The translations under genes and the position numbers were made by a program. The notes below the pieces were generated by a model. That model was not told where the DNA came from. It saw only the letters and a list, made by a program, of their open reading frames with translations, and ran no database searches. Positions 47,080 to 58,470 of a stretch of 64,000 bases of DNA are shown here, piece by piece; the stretch's first letter is position 1; every line of letters starts with the position of its first letter. The stretch comes from Actinernus sp. WN-2022 (Eukaryota; Cnidaria; Anthozoa; Actiniaria; Actinernidae), in contig JAOWCC010001634.1 in NCBI GenBank assembly GCA_030867875.1, forward strand, positions 39,823,403 through 39,887,402. Direction: 5' to 3'.

Positions 47080-47660
47080 TCCGGTTAGCACAGTGGTTAC
47101 GCGCCAGTCTTAAAATAACTGAGTAGAAGGTGCTACCTTTGTGAAACAATCTCGTTCTCAACTGCAATTGGTTAGACCTACTCGTCTTCTCGGATAAGGA
47201 CGTAAAATCGTAGGTCCCACGTTGCCCTCGAGTTTATCAGTCTCACCATAGGCAGCCCAAGCTAATGATTTTACAAGGAATGTATGGAAATTTTCGAAAA
47301 ATCTGAAACTACTAAAATGGTCAATAAAGTCATGAAATCGTACCTGTGTATTGTTCCTCTTAATTACTGACGTGTTTATTTTTGGTTTGAGGCAATTCTA
47401 GAATGTTTTCCCTCCCCTATTTTTTTCTAGAAGTGCCTTAAACCAAAAATAAACAAATCAGTGATGAAGAGGAAGAACTTCACAACACACAGCTAAGATT
47501 TCATGACTTTATTGACCATTTTAGTACAGTTTCAGATTTTTCGAAACTTTCCATATATTCCTGTAAAATTCTTAGCTATAGTTTGGGCTGCTGTGGTCTC
47601 ACCAGACTGTCACAAGTTACCGACGTTAGTCAAGGTTGCTTTACCGGTACCTTTTTCATA
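47080..47660 (+). repeat. SINE-like repeat interrupted by a hairpin element
   Basis: The head CCGGTTAGCACAGTGGTTAC resembles a tRNA-type A box. The body matches 5795-5910. The body is split at GTCTCACC by the element 47248-47595. A clear B box was not seen, so the tRNA origin is tentative. Confidence 0.65.
47248..47595. mobile_element. hAT-like hairpin MITE with 8-bp target duplication
   Basis: Arms of about 95 bp pair, with GCAGCCCAARCT near the tips and AATCTGAAACT and TGGTCAATAAAGTCATGAAA further in. GTCTCACC is present at 47240-47247 and again at 47596-47603. Inserted in the SINE-like repeat. Confidence 0.92.
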
Positions 47661-47945
47661 TTTATGGGAGCTGTGACTTGTCCTCCCAGGAGGGAGGGGA
47701 GGGAGGGGAGGGAGGGGAACACTCATGTTTATGACGTACTTGTAATGTGCGGCGGCACAGGGTCAGGATTTTGTGTAAAGCATATGTGGAATTACGGGTT
47801 AATACATTAAGGTTATCAACGAAAGATCCTGTTATTCTGGTCAGAAAGACAGAAAGAAATACAATGGCTCTCGCAGAGTGTGGAAATCCGTGTTTTGAAT
47901 CTAACTTTTTCTCGGAAAACCGGGTCGGGTTCTGGAGTCGACGTC

Positions 47946-48110
47946 CAATAGACCTAGTCAGCTTGCCTGTTTGTTGCCCCAATTCAGACCACATGATAGT
48001 TCTCCTGAGGATTCGGTGCTTTGTTTCCTCTTGGGATACAGAAAAAAACAAAAATCATTACTCAAGTCAGGTGGTCTGAAATGGGACAACAAACAGGCAA
48101 GTTGCCTAGG
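47946..48110. mobile_element. MITE, 'CAATAGACC' family, copy 2
   Basis: CAATAGACCTAGTCAGCTTG then CCTGTTTGTTGCCCCAATTC, with the inverse near 48070-48110. Same family as 27634-27823. Confidence 0.85.
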
Positions 48111-48272
48111 TTCTCGTCCGATCCAACCTCGTTCCCAGAGGTCTTTGCGCGCCTAATCCAAGATGGCGTCGAAAGTACGTGGTACAGGCCGCGCGTAACG
48201 ACCACTGGGATTGAGGTTGCGTCTGGTCCACTTGAAGCAGCCTTTTCACTTTGTTGTGCGTTTCCTTTGCAG

Positions 48273-48381
48273 GGGAACTCTGGAGGCATATGTGAAATCC
48301 GTGATATCACGTGGCGAGAAGGAATATGCCCCAATCTATCCCATCATGCTCAAGGTGCTTCAAGTCGGCAGCAAGTCGTGA
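48273..48381 (+). CDS. COG5: COG5 terminal exon ([10 protein letters not shown]...LQVGSKS, stop)
   Basis: Acceptor tttgcag|G at 48272/48273. It completes Arg and encodes [20 protein letters not shown] then [15 protein letters not shown], with TGA at 48379-48381. The family ends with RGALEAYVxSVRxREGKEFAPVYPIM and a short tail, so this is the true C-terminus. The nine exons found give about 258 codons, roughly the last third of a COG5 protein. ATTAAA at about 48430 and AATAAA at 48936 are possible polyadenylation signals. Confidence 0.97.
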
Positions 48382-49985
48382 GCACATAACAGTAATATGT
48401 GACATCATTTCAGAGACTGAATGTTGTATTAAAGAGATGGGTTTAAGTACCTGTATCACGGCACACGTGTGGAAATAGAGAAAACAGCAATTAAATATTG
48501 GAGACAACGAGGGTCTTTTGTAAACGGTAAAAATCTGTGTTGTGCTGAGACGGCGTGTTTGGGATAGGAAAGAGAGGAAGAAGTATTTATATTGTAGAAG
48601 TTTTAGTAGTGTAGCTACCGTACTGTGTATAAATGAACAAAACCTGAAATTACCAAGTGTTACGAAGCTGTTGCCAAATACGCAGCGTTACAGAGATACC
48701 ACGTGTTTTTGTTCCAAATCAAAATGGTAGCATTTTCCTGGGAAACGTATAATCTTGACACGATATTTATGTGCTAAATAGAAATATATAAACCCTCTTA
48801 GAAGTGAGATGAAATTGTCGTAAGGTTGTGTTTCTGAGGTGGTTATTGTGTTTTCTCTCGTGTTAATGGAACTAAAACATGCTCATAATTGGGTGCATGT
48901 ATCTGGAATAAGCTAGGATATTTATTGGAAAATATAATAAATGGACGTGAGGAAAACGAGATTCTTGATCCTGTAGTGTTTGTTAGGCAACTGACTCGAT
49001 GTGCTACAATGCCGTTCGGTAATATATTCTGTCCCTTGAATATAGGCGTCGTACTTAACCAATCCTAGTTAATCTACGTATATCACCAGAAGTCTATGGT
49101 AATATCATTCATATACATGTAAGTTATTCTCCTTGAAGCGTGGATGGCGGTTTTATCAGTCTGGCTCAACTTAGAAGATTCGTTAGTCAAGCGTGAAGGC
49201 ACGCTTGTTCAATAAGCAGCATGTTCAGCTGTCTGTAGCTGAAAACAATCAAGCATTAGTTACACCTGCCTCGCCAGCCGTTTAACATTTTACCGTCTGA
49301 TCACCCATCCATTTCGACGCTCTCAATATCAACACCACCAGTCATCCAATTGATCGCGATTTAGGCTCTAAAGCCTGTTATAGATACCCTTGATTCTTTG
49401 TTACACATGCTGCCCCCTCTAAGTGAACAAGGGGCGTCGTTTAATTGACAAGTGACGGTTTCATGATGCATTGGTATGAAACTAAAACTGAAATGTTTTG
49501 GTTTACATTTGGAAGGAGTTAAATTGTTGCTTTTTTATGGACTTTGATAGGGCTTAAGCTTGTCTTTCAGTTACTGTGAGATTTTATTTTCTAAGGCGCT
49601 CGGACTCGATCTAATTTTCATTACTAATTATTTGTCAGTTGAAGGTCATAGTTGATAGAGCAATTTTAATTTCCCAGCGTTGGAGCTATTTCTTCCTCAC
49701 TCGAGCGTAAACAAATTTCAGACGTTAATTAAATTGTAAATAATATGCGTGGAGCATCGATGATGATTATAATAAAAACTAAGTTAAATGTGTACATATA
49801 CCAATTCTGAGTTCCTGTGAAGGACGTTAGCCCTGCGCCACTGAACGCTGTGTCTAGAAGCGCAGGCAAAGGCAGTATTGGTGGTGTACGTGCAATCAAA
49901 CCCCAGAAAGCCGTGGCGGCCATGTTGGTGGAACTAACGTCCACCAACATGGCGACGATGACGTAACGTGCATTAAGTCGAGCAT
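48382..49985. other. COG5 3' flank: no further gene recognised
   Basis: Probable 3' untranslated region, then unassigned DNA. A hairpin ATGTTGGTGGA/TCCACCAACAT lies at about 49923-49951. No exon with recognisable homology was seen on either strand. Confidence 0.4.
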
Positions 49986-49992
49986 TAAGCCA

Positions 49993-50788
49993 GGGCTAAA
50001 CGTTCGAACATTGTTGTGCAACATAGACCTTATTCATAACTACGTATCAATAGTTCATCCACATGTACAGAAAACACGATCATTATGTACAGTGTTAAAG
50101 AGCATGTCGATGTTAGTGATGTTGTGGTATTAGTACAGACCTTATTCATAACTACGTAGTTTATCCACTGTACATAATGATCGTGTTTTCTGTACATGTT
50201 AAAGAGCATGTCGATGTTAGTGATGTTGTGGTATTAGTACAGACCTTATTCATAACTACGTAGTTCATCCACATGTACAGAAAACACGATCATTATGTAC
50301 AGTGTTAAAGAGCATGTCGATGTTAGTGATGATGTGGTATTAGTACAGACCTTATTCATAACTACGTAGTTTATCCACATGTACAGAAAACATGAACATA
50401 GCATGTCAATATTAGTGATATTGTGATATTAGTATAGACCTTATTCAATTTGAGTGCTGTATTTAAGAACAATGAATGTTACTTAAAAAGCTGCCTTGCT
50501 ATCATATATTTTCTGCATTTCAAATACGTATAACTCAACACCAATTCTCGACGTCGCTGTAAAACTGATCATAATTACTAGTTTTAATGTGATCTTTCAT
50601 GTGGTATCATTAGTTCCCCTCTACAGATTAATCATCCAAATTATGCAAATTAGGAGGGGGCCAACAACGAAAGTGTTAGACAGTTTAGCACCCCATCTTG
50701 AACAATGTTGAACGAAATATTTTTATTGGATGAAAGTTTGTTCATCATTACGATTCGACGCCCATGTTGTACAACAATGTTTAGCCCC
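49993..50788. mobile_element. Element with GGGCTAAAC termini that carries a tandem array
   Basis: The left GGGCTAAAC...ACATTGTTGTGCAACAT is answered by the inverse of GGGGCTAAACATTGTTGTAC at the right end (about 50766-50788). The interior holds the array at 50027-50445 and no transposase. The left end has a small insertion (GTTCGA). Confidence 0.65.
50027..50445 (+). repeat. Tandem array, 103-111-bp unit, 4 copies, one with an internal inversion
   Basis: Units start AGACCTTATTCATAACTACG near 50028, 50139, 50242 and 50348. In unit 2, bases 50167-50199 are the exact reverse complement of the same positions in units 1 (50061-50093) and 3 (50271-50303). Unit 4 is shortened. Confidence 0.95.
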
Positions 50789-50799
50789 AGCGTGTAGTC

Positions 50800-52200
50800 A
50801 GTCACGAGAGATCCACGTGCTTGCATGCATGTGACACGTTAGAAATTCAGAGGATTTTGACACGATATTCTCCGTTAACATTTACCTACTCGCTGTTCAG
50901 AGAGGGCTGAAAAGGTGTACTCATCTAACGTGGCAAAACCATGACTCAGAATCTAACCTATGGATTCTCAATTCTCATAGGGAGGGGGGAGGGGGCTGGG
51001 TAAATTCTCAGGGAGTCCTTTTGTAACACCAGGTTTAGTTTTCCAGTGCATCGTCTGGTATGAGAATCTGTATACCTGTTTTAACAAATTCCTTTACTTT
51101 TTGCTCTTCAATTGAATAAATGTGCCATTTTGCCGGTTCTCGTAAATTATTCAGGGGAATGTTTTCTAGAAACGAATCTGTGTTTTTTAGATTCATAATT
51201 TCTCTCTATTAAGGAAAGTCTTAATTTTTTTGAAAACTGAATTACTAGTATTACATGGACCGCGTCATGCAGAAAGGGCCCGGACGACTTTCAAGTTAAA
51301 TAATTCCTATAATAATATTCGTAGTAACAGATCATAGTTGAAGATTTTATTGTATTCTTGACATGGAGAGCTACATTTCATTTCTAAATTTATATCAAAA
51401 CTCAAAAATCAGATTACCATCAAAATTAGGAATCCTATCACAGGGGATGATTTTGGCTGTAAAGAGTAAAAAATATTAAGATTGTCAAATTTTGGTCAAA
51501 AATGCTCTTAAATTTCTGCAGTCATTCTGCCCCTCATATTTCATAGTCGGTGATTTTAGCTTATTTAATTACTTATACTTTAATAAATGGTCCGATGATA
51601 GGCAATCATTTGCGTCTGCTAAAATTGCGATAATCCCCCTGTTTAATAATATCGTATGCTTAAATATCGCCTTCAAATTTAATTGTCAATTTCATGAAAT
51701 CAACACCACATGTTAAAAATAGCGTAAATTTCATCTTGGATTTTACTTGACAATTTCATGAAATCAACACATGTTTTAAAAAATATCATCAATTTCGCCT
51801 TCAATTTCACTTCTTAATTTTATGAAATCAACACATGTTAAAAACAGCGTAAATTTCATCTTCAATTTTACTTTTGTGAATTTCATAAATTCAACACTAC
51901 ATATCAGCATCACAATGTAGCGTTCGTGATCCTAACAATACAACAGGTATACAAAACAGAGAACAATTCCAATATATATGTACATTTAACGTCGTCCGCG
52001 CCCTTTTCGACGCGACACAGCTGATTCCATGTATATTGACCCTCGCGAGACATTAGTCTTGTATCTGGATGGAACCACATGCAGCTCGAGGCCGAAATCC
52101 TAGCACGCGTCTGGTAGGCGTCAGCTTTGTTTAAAGTCACTTAAGAGCTGACCTAACATTATTTGCATGATATTGTGATCCCCGTTACAGGCATTAAGAC
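50800..52200. other. No gene recognised; diffuse repeat near 51690-51900
   Basis: Near 51690-51900 the phrase TTTCATGAAATCAACAC recurs about three to four times with ATTTCATCTTCAATTT-like spacers, a degenerate local repeat with a period of about 80 bp. Otherwise nothing is recognised. Confidence 0.5.
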
Positions 52201-52206
52201 GAAGTA

Positions 52207-52478
52207 AAGAGGCACTGTCAACCCTCGAATGCCGACAAACTTTCTCATGACAAAAGACAAATATAAATACTCAAAGAAAATTTGCTAAAGGATTGTAAAG
52301 ATTCGGGTGGATGAAATACTTTTGTAATCCACTTTAATCTTTGCCATCCTCTATCGAAAACGTTTGAAACACATATCAGGATATTCACATAGTATTTCTC
52401 TTCTTCTAAGGGTGGTATTTTGTAGTTTTGCTTTAAAGAAATTTGAAGGTTCAATGCCATTGACATACAGTGCCTCTT
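52207..52478. mobile_element. TA-flanked MITE, 'AAGAGGCACTG' family, copy 2
   Basis: AAGAGGCACTGTCAACC at left, the inverse of AAGAGGCACTGTATGTC at right, TA on both sides. Interior ATCTTTGCCATCCTCTATCG shared with the other copies. Confidence 0.85.
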
Positions 52479-52539
52479 TATTGTCTTCTGTTCAAACCCA
52501 TTAATCACAGCTTCATCTGACGGCGTCTTCATTGTCCTA

Positions 52540-53680
52540 TGATGACGTTGGCATTTTACAAAACAACTCGTCTCAGTAGGACAGTTAGATTTATATCCTT
52601 AATATATATCCAGTCTAATAAATATACATTATACTGATAGGCCTATCCCAATATGTATCCCAATATGTATCCCAATATGTATCCATCTACATGTTTATTT
52701 AATCGGAATATTGAAGTGCGAGTCACGATATAGAGGATAAAGTTGCGCTTTACTGCTGCTGTCCTTCACTCGTGGAAAGAATACTGTTATATATGCACGA
52801 GTACAATAGATAACTCGTTTTCCCCTGAAGAAGGCTGTATCTGTATGTTTAATCGGTAACGATTGTTTGCTTTTATAATCGATAGTGGTGATCGATATCT
52901 CGATGTAAATGCTAAAAAGTGCTAAATGCTATGTAAAAGTTTACATAACAAAGATAATAGGTAAATAGATAACAAAATAAATGTAATACGCATTTAGACA
53001 AACTTATAGTAATATAGGAGCCACAAGTTACGTATTGAGATAAATTGTGCTTGCAGCCTAATGTAATCACAGGCAACCCAAGCTCTAATTGTGTGTATTT
53101 GTCAGTATAATATCCCGAACTACTAAACGGCGAAAATCACGAATTTTACTACTATTGATAGGTTAAAATCAACTGAAATAAACGTACATTTGCTCTATAT
53201 GTTGTCTTTTGTCGTTTATTAGCGATTTGGGCCTATTTTCCTTTTCGGATCACCTCTCCCTAAGAAAGAGACAAGGCAACACACTCGGATTTCGACATCC
53301 CTGGACTCGAGGCCGTTTTTTTTCACGAAAATCGGTCCTGTGGCTAAATTTTCCTTTCTCACACGAAGGCCGATAATTACTCTTCTCCCTCAAATGTTCA
53401 GATTTCAAACATCTTTCTCCAAACCCTTCGAAAAGTCCTGATTTCGATGTCAAATCCATAGCTTTCTTCTTCCCGAAATGCTTAGATTAACAGCCTCGCC
53501 ACCGAGGTTCAAATATCGCGGGGGAAAGTTGTAGACTTTGCAAACTGTCCCTCCGCTGGAGAGAGTGATTTTTGACAGCAGGCCTGGCAAGCTTTTGAAC
53601 TCTTGCCCGTAAAAATGTCCCGGATGCATGTCGCGGCATTCTGGGCGATGTATCATATTTTATGTTGCTACCTGCATGGA
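52540..53680. other. Unassigned region
   Basis: Minus-strand open stretches at 53656-53450 and 53459-53250 are richer in GC than their surroundings, but I recognise no domain. A short CCCAATATGTAT triplication lies at about 52647-52682. Confidence 0.35.
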
Positions 53681-53684
53681 ATTA

Positions 53685-53785
53685 AGAATACTGAGGCTGA
53701 TAAGGATATGCTAAACTGAGTGGCAGGCAAGATACAGGTGCCGATGTTTCGAGCGCTAACCCTTCGTTAGAGCAAGAGAGTAAAA
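53685..53785 (-). mobile_element. Penelope-like element terminal fragment
   Basis: The minus strand reads CTCTAACGAAGGGTTAGCGC then TCGAAACATCGGCACC, close to the 3' flank of the Penelope-like element at 10195-11170. No coding part is present. Confidence 0.6.
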
Positions 53786-53789
53786 AGTG

Positions 53790-54685
53790 GAAGAATCCTC
53801 CAGCCAGAGGTTCGTTCCTTCCTTCACTGTCAATCAAAACAACACTGTAGTGTAACTTGTTAATTAGTAATATATACTTGCTGTAATATAGCTTGTTATG
53901 AATAGGCGATTTTGCTAACATTTTTCTTTCCAACTATTTCTATTTTTCTCAGTAACCCTTGCCATATATGCATCTGGCTTTGGCTCAACTATTGTACCTC
54001 TGTAACTGTATTTTTATCGCAATACAAAATTAAATTAAAATTACTTGAATCGGTTCTCTAAATCCAATCAACAGCTTTTACACGAATGCGAATTTACACT
54101 GTTAACAGTTGCTTTTACTGGCGAAAGACCACTGCGAATTCTCGAGTAGAAAAACTAGTGATATAACCTTCCATTCACCTGCCGCGAATTCAGAAAACAG
54201 TAATAGAAAGATGATGGAACTTGAGCGAACGGTTTACTTTTGTGTAGGAAAGACTGCTTCTTAGCTAAACTGGTGGCATTACCCCATTTCCCAAGAAGTT
54301 TATCGTTGATCGTCAAGGAACTCAAGAGTTTCCCTTGTGAATGGGTGCACGCGTGCCTCATCTTTGTCAAAAAGGGATATCAAACCCATTAGTGAGATGG
54401 TATATCACCTGTATAGTGTCTTCTGTATTGTCTTATGATCTATTATTGGTTGATTATCGGGAGGGAGATAATTGCGGATAATCACTTGAGACTGCATGAA
54501 CCTATTAGAAATGTTGCCGTCATTTTTCTAAAGCCTGCATGTAGCCGTCAGCGCCCCTTAAACGCCCTCTAGTTTGTTAAGGGGGCGCGGAAGCCTGCAT
54601 TCAAGCTATTTTTCTCGTTAGTTTTTACGTTCTTTCATCAAGTTCAGCATATTTGAGCACCCTTTTCATAACAAGCTTACTTTTT
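53790..54685. other. No gene recognised
   Basis: Short ORFs only. The inverted pair GGGGCGC/GCGCCCC-type CGCCCCTTAAACGCC...TTAAGGGGGCGCGGAAGCCTG occurs near 54550-54590. No known family. Confidence 0.35.
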
Positions 54686-54689
54686 ATAT

Positions 54690-54775
54690 ATGCTTCACTT
54701 GTCATGCACAAAGTTTCAATAGGAGAATGGTATAAATTCCTTTGTGCGTGACAAATGAAGTTTCTATCGAAAGTG
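54690..54775. repeat. Dispersed repeat 'GCACAAAGGTTTCAATATGA' family, copy 4
   Basis: ATATGCTTCACTTGTCATGC then ACAAAGTTTCAATAGGAGAA, with a partial inverse arm (TTTGTGCGTGACAAATGAAG). It is a short hairpin. Confidence 0.65.
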
Positions 54776-55305
54776 GGCTGTTCAAATATATATTTGGAAA
54801 AAAGTTGATGACACAAAAGCCTACTGGGTAGCAAAAATACCATAATATACATTTCCTTAGTATTAAATAGACAATTCTCATTCTCTTGCACAATCTTCTC
54901 AATCTTTAAAATGAATTCATCAAACTTTTGATCACGTCGTGAAAATTTAGCCCCACCCTTCCCTCTCACTCTCTCCTCCTCCCTCCCCCTCACCGTCGAA
55001 TGAACCTGCTACTGCTCCATTTTGGGTACGGAACTCTAAACACGCGGGTCTCAGCACCTCTAGATCTTCGGGCACGTGCCCGTGTCTAAAATGCTTGTCG
55101 CGTAAACCGGACTAAATTGTTCATACATACATATCTTTATTTTGACACCGAGAGCCGTGTATAAACTACCAACAATTACAAATAGCAAAATATTGATAAC
55201 TAATTAAGTGAACTTACAATAAAATTAAATCTACGTATAAAATAATAAGAATAATTATTGAAGATAATTTAGAAATGTACTCCATGTACTCATTTGTGTT
55301 GATCA

Positions 55306-55740
55306 TCCCATGTTGGACCAACTGACATTGTTCGATAGTTTGTCATCCCATGTTGGACCAACTGACATTGTTTGATAGTTTGTCATCCCATGTTGGACCA
55401 ACATTGTTCGATAGTTTATCATCCCATGTTGGACCAACATTGTTCGATAGTTTGTTATCCCATGTTGCACCAACATTGTTCGTTAGTTTATCATCCCATG
55501 TTGGACCAACATTGTTCGTTTGTCATCCTATGTTGGACCAACATTGTTGGTTAGTTTATCATCCCATGTTGGACCAACATTGTCCGTTAGTTTGTCATCC
55601 AATGTTGGACCAACATTGTTCGATAGTTTATCATCCCATGTTGGACCAACTGACATTGTTCGATAGTTTGTCATCCCATGTTTGACCAACATTGTTCAAT
55701 AGTTCGTCATCCCATGTTGGACTAACATTGTTCGATAGTG
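55306..55740 (+). repeat. Minisatellite, about 36-bp unit, about 11 copies, with a palindrome in each unit
   Basis: Unit CATCCCATGTTGGACCAACA then TTGTTCGATAGTTTGT. ATGTTGGACCAACAT is a perfect 15-bp palindrome. Some units have an extra TGAC (40 bp). Confidence 0.96.
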
Positions 55741-56062
55741 AATGCGTTAATTTGAAATGTTGAGTCATAAGGAAAAAGAGAGAGATCTGGAGACAACCTC
55801 GTTCCCAGGACCTTCCACGCATCCCGGCGGAGAAAGGCCCTGCATGCATGGTAAAGGTTGAACTATCACGTATTCTGATTGGCTTTTCGGTTATGCGCAA
55901 ATGTTCTTCTAACAAGGATTTCTGAAGATTTTTCTCACGTGATTCAGCCGTACTGTGGTCTTCTGTGAGAGGAATCGCTCACCTCATTCTGATTGGCTAA
56001 AAATACATAGATTAGCAGTGGTTTTAAAATTTAAAAATTTGACACCAATTGAGTGACGATGG

Positions 56063-56130
56063 TTGTTTAGTGTAGTGGTTGCGAGTAGTTGTAATTGGTT
56101 ACGAGTAGGAGGAGCGGGGTTCGAGTTCCA
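56063..56130 (+). repeat. tRNA-like SINE head
   Basis: GTTTAGTGTAGTGGTTG (A-box like) and GGGGTTCGAGTTCC (B-box like) about 50 bp apart. The cloverleaf cannot be completed, so this is likely a SINE remnant or pseudo-tRNA. Confidence 0.5.
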
Positions 56131-56139
56131 GAAAATCTC

Positions 56140-56410
56140 TCAATTTTTTTACCTCACCAGAAAATCTATGAAAAATCATTCAAACAAAGATTAAAAGATA
56201 TCGAATACCAATGCTGGCTAAGCCAAATCAACGACGATGATAGAAAAGAAGGACAACGCAATAAACTTCCGTACGTATCGTACTTTTAAAATTAACTATT
56301 CGCTTGAGCCAACCTTTATAATGTTCATAACATTGATCATCGAGAAGCTCTAACTCGTCTAAGAATAAGTAACCACGCCCTAGAAATTGAAAAGGTCGAC
56401 ATTCATTCTA
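56140..56410 (+). mobile_element. LINE C-terminal region, left part (interrupted)
   Basis: Encodes YEKSFKQRLKDIEYQCWLSQ then INDDDRKEGQRNKL and, after frameshifts, DHREALTRLRISNHALEIEK. This is the stretch that precedes the zinc knuckle in a common LINE class. It stops at the left repeat of the element 56411-57523 and resumes at 57524. Confidence 0.78.
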
Positions 56411-57523
56411 GGCCCTATGTCCGAGCCCATGGTGCTTTGCGCGCGCAAATAAATTTCGTAGGCTACGAAAATCAGAAAGATCGTTGTTGTTGTTATGTGA
56501 CTCTCGAATATTTCGAAATCCATCCCTAGTTTGGGCCATCGTGTAATTATTCATAGGTATATATGCTTAACTGACTTTCTTTTATCTTAACTTTTGTATA
56601 TATACTTTATAAAATGAAACTTTAGTTCGAATATTTCTTCGAATCCCGGTCTAGAGTAGAGGAATGCCGGAGAAAGGACCGAGACAGCGAGGCGAAGCGA
56701 CTCGACAAATAATCCTTCAGCAGTCCGCATTTTACTTTCTCTAGGTCTACAAGAGACCACTTGTGGTTCAAAAGGACTACTACGTGAGTTTCCCGGGGAT
56801 TTGCTGCACTAAGGGACCGGCGGGCTTCGTTGGACATACAAAGCGACACAAAGCAACCACTTCTGGCATCAAGATCATTCGTAATTATAATTTCGCCCGG
56901 CTGAGCTCCACTGCGGTGTTACAGACTTATCTGTATACGTTTTGCATTTTTATTACCAGAGAAAGCAATGTCCTTAACCTTTTTTTTTCATCCTACAGTA
57001 CGTCCAGAAAGTCTTGCTACCAAACTACGATCGCGGGTCAAAGTCCAATCTGCCGAGTTCAGCTGTTACTTCGCTGTGAGTTTGACTCGAGTGCGAGTAC
57101 GACATTTCATTTTGCACTCAAAATATATTATTCGCAAGGAAAGTGGAGATCTTCAAATACAGTTAAGCAATACTGGAGACATGAAAACAAGGTAGCAAGA
57201 GTATGTGTTTGCTTGTAGAGTTGTGAACAGTTGCACTCGTAAACCTAATTAGAATCTAAAGACAGAACAACTGGCTTCCTGCCGAGACTGTTCAAATCAT
57301 ATTCGAAGCATCCGGGGAAAATTCGTGGGCTCGATTGGGTTTTTAATCCGGTAGAAATTATGAAATTCGTTATCCAAAGTGTATTTGTACTTCTTTTATG
57401 AAACTGATAAACAATCGAGAGCATTTTAGTTCGCCTAAAAGCTGGCCTTTAATTTATGCGGCCGTTGATAAACAAACTAATCGTAACATTGGCGCAAAGC
57501 ACCATGGGCTCGGACACAGGGTC
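56411..57523. mobile_element. TIR element of 1.1 kb with exon-like interior
   Basis: 32-bp inverted ends: left GGCCCTATGTCCGAGCCCAT then GGTGCTTTGCGC (56411-56442); the right end (57492-57523) matches at 30 of 32. It splits a LINE coding region. No transposase is seen. The interior has exon-like parts on the plus strand: an open frame from about 56660 to donor ctactac|gtgagt near 56782, then tcctacag|TACGTCC near 56999 to gct|gtgagt near 57076 (RPESLATKLRSRVKVQSAEF), then ESGDLQIQLSNTGDMKT ending before a gt near 57192. These could be captured host exons or chance. No clean target duplication was found. Confidence 0.75.
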
Positions 57524-57860
57524 TTTAAAACAAGAAGAACGAATTTGCCCAAAATGTGACAAACAAGAAGTAGAAGACGAATTACATTTTGTATTAAGAT
57601 GCCCCCTTTACAATGACTTAAGGGAAAACATAATCAATGTTGTGAATAGAAAATTAAATTTACTTAAACCGAAATATCAAGACGAAAATGTAGTTTTTAA
57701 TTTACTAATAGATCCGCCTTTAATATCACAAAAAGAAGTTTGTAAATATATACATGACTGCTTCAAAAAACGCAAAAATAATTGTAAAGTACATTGAACA
57801 CAGATACTTATATACCTGTACCTTACATGTACCTTACGTTTAGTTAGCTTTCTCAGCAGG
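57524..57860 (+). mobile_element. LINE C-terminal region, right part (zinc knuckle)
   Basis: Encodes SLKQEERICPKCDKQEVEDE then LHFVLRCPLYNDLRENI, a CxxC...H...C knuckle with the RCPLYNDLR motif of LINE ORF2 C-termini. The frame ends at 57797. It continues the segment 56140-56410, with the TIR element between. Confidence 0.88.
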
Positions 57861-58009
57861 TCTGAGACCTATGTACAATTTCAACTCGTCAGCTTTTTAC
57901 AAAGCTTAAATTGCATTCGCCCTACGGGCTCATGCAATTTTGATACTCATTGAAAATCTCACTCAATTGATTCCGAATTGCACTCGAATCCATATGATTA
58001 CCTATACTT

Positions 58010-58190
58010 ATAGAGCGGATTTCGTATGGGTGGGACACAAATACGGCATGGCCATAGCGTTACCGTAACGGTACCCTAACTTACTATACCGTAACTGTAA
58101 TTTGATTGGATCAGAACTGAAGACAAAAATAACGGAAATTATTTCAACGTTGCGGTATGTCATACAGTACTGTGCCGCAAGTCTTAAAAT
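58010..58190. mobile_element. MITE, 'TATAGAG...GTGGGACAAA' family, truncated copy
   Basis: The left end TATAGAGCGGATTTCGTATG then GGTGGGACA is intact; TACCGTAAC and TTTGATTGGATCAGA blocks match 7700-8090. The right end is missing. Confidence 0.8.
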
Positions 58191-58224
58191 ATTTCCTGAT
58201 TTGAATGTTACGTCTGAGTTTTAG

Positions 58225-58470
58225 AGGTTTCCAACATGCTGATATAAGGCCCAAATATAACATGGATGTGTAGAAACGAATATTTATCTCTGCCAGCACG
58301 TTTTTATATAATAAATGAGACCTGCTGTGACATCACATCATCAGCATATTGGAACCTTTATAACTCATAGACGCAACACTCAAAGCAAGAAATATTTTCA
58401 CTATTCACCTATTTACTCTATGTAGAATTGATTTTAATGATTAAAAAAAATGGGCTTAAGGCTTATATTG
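58225..58470. repeat. Dispersed repeat shared with 23205-23490
   Basis: CTGTGACATCACATCATCAG, CTTTATAACTCATAGACGCA and the TTCACCTATTTACTCTATGT block match the copy at 23205-23490. Both copies have diverged. Confidence 0.65.
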
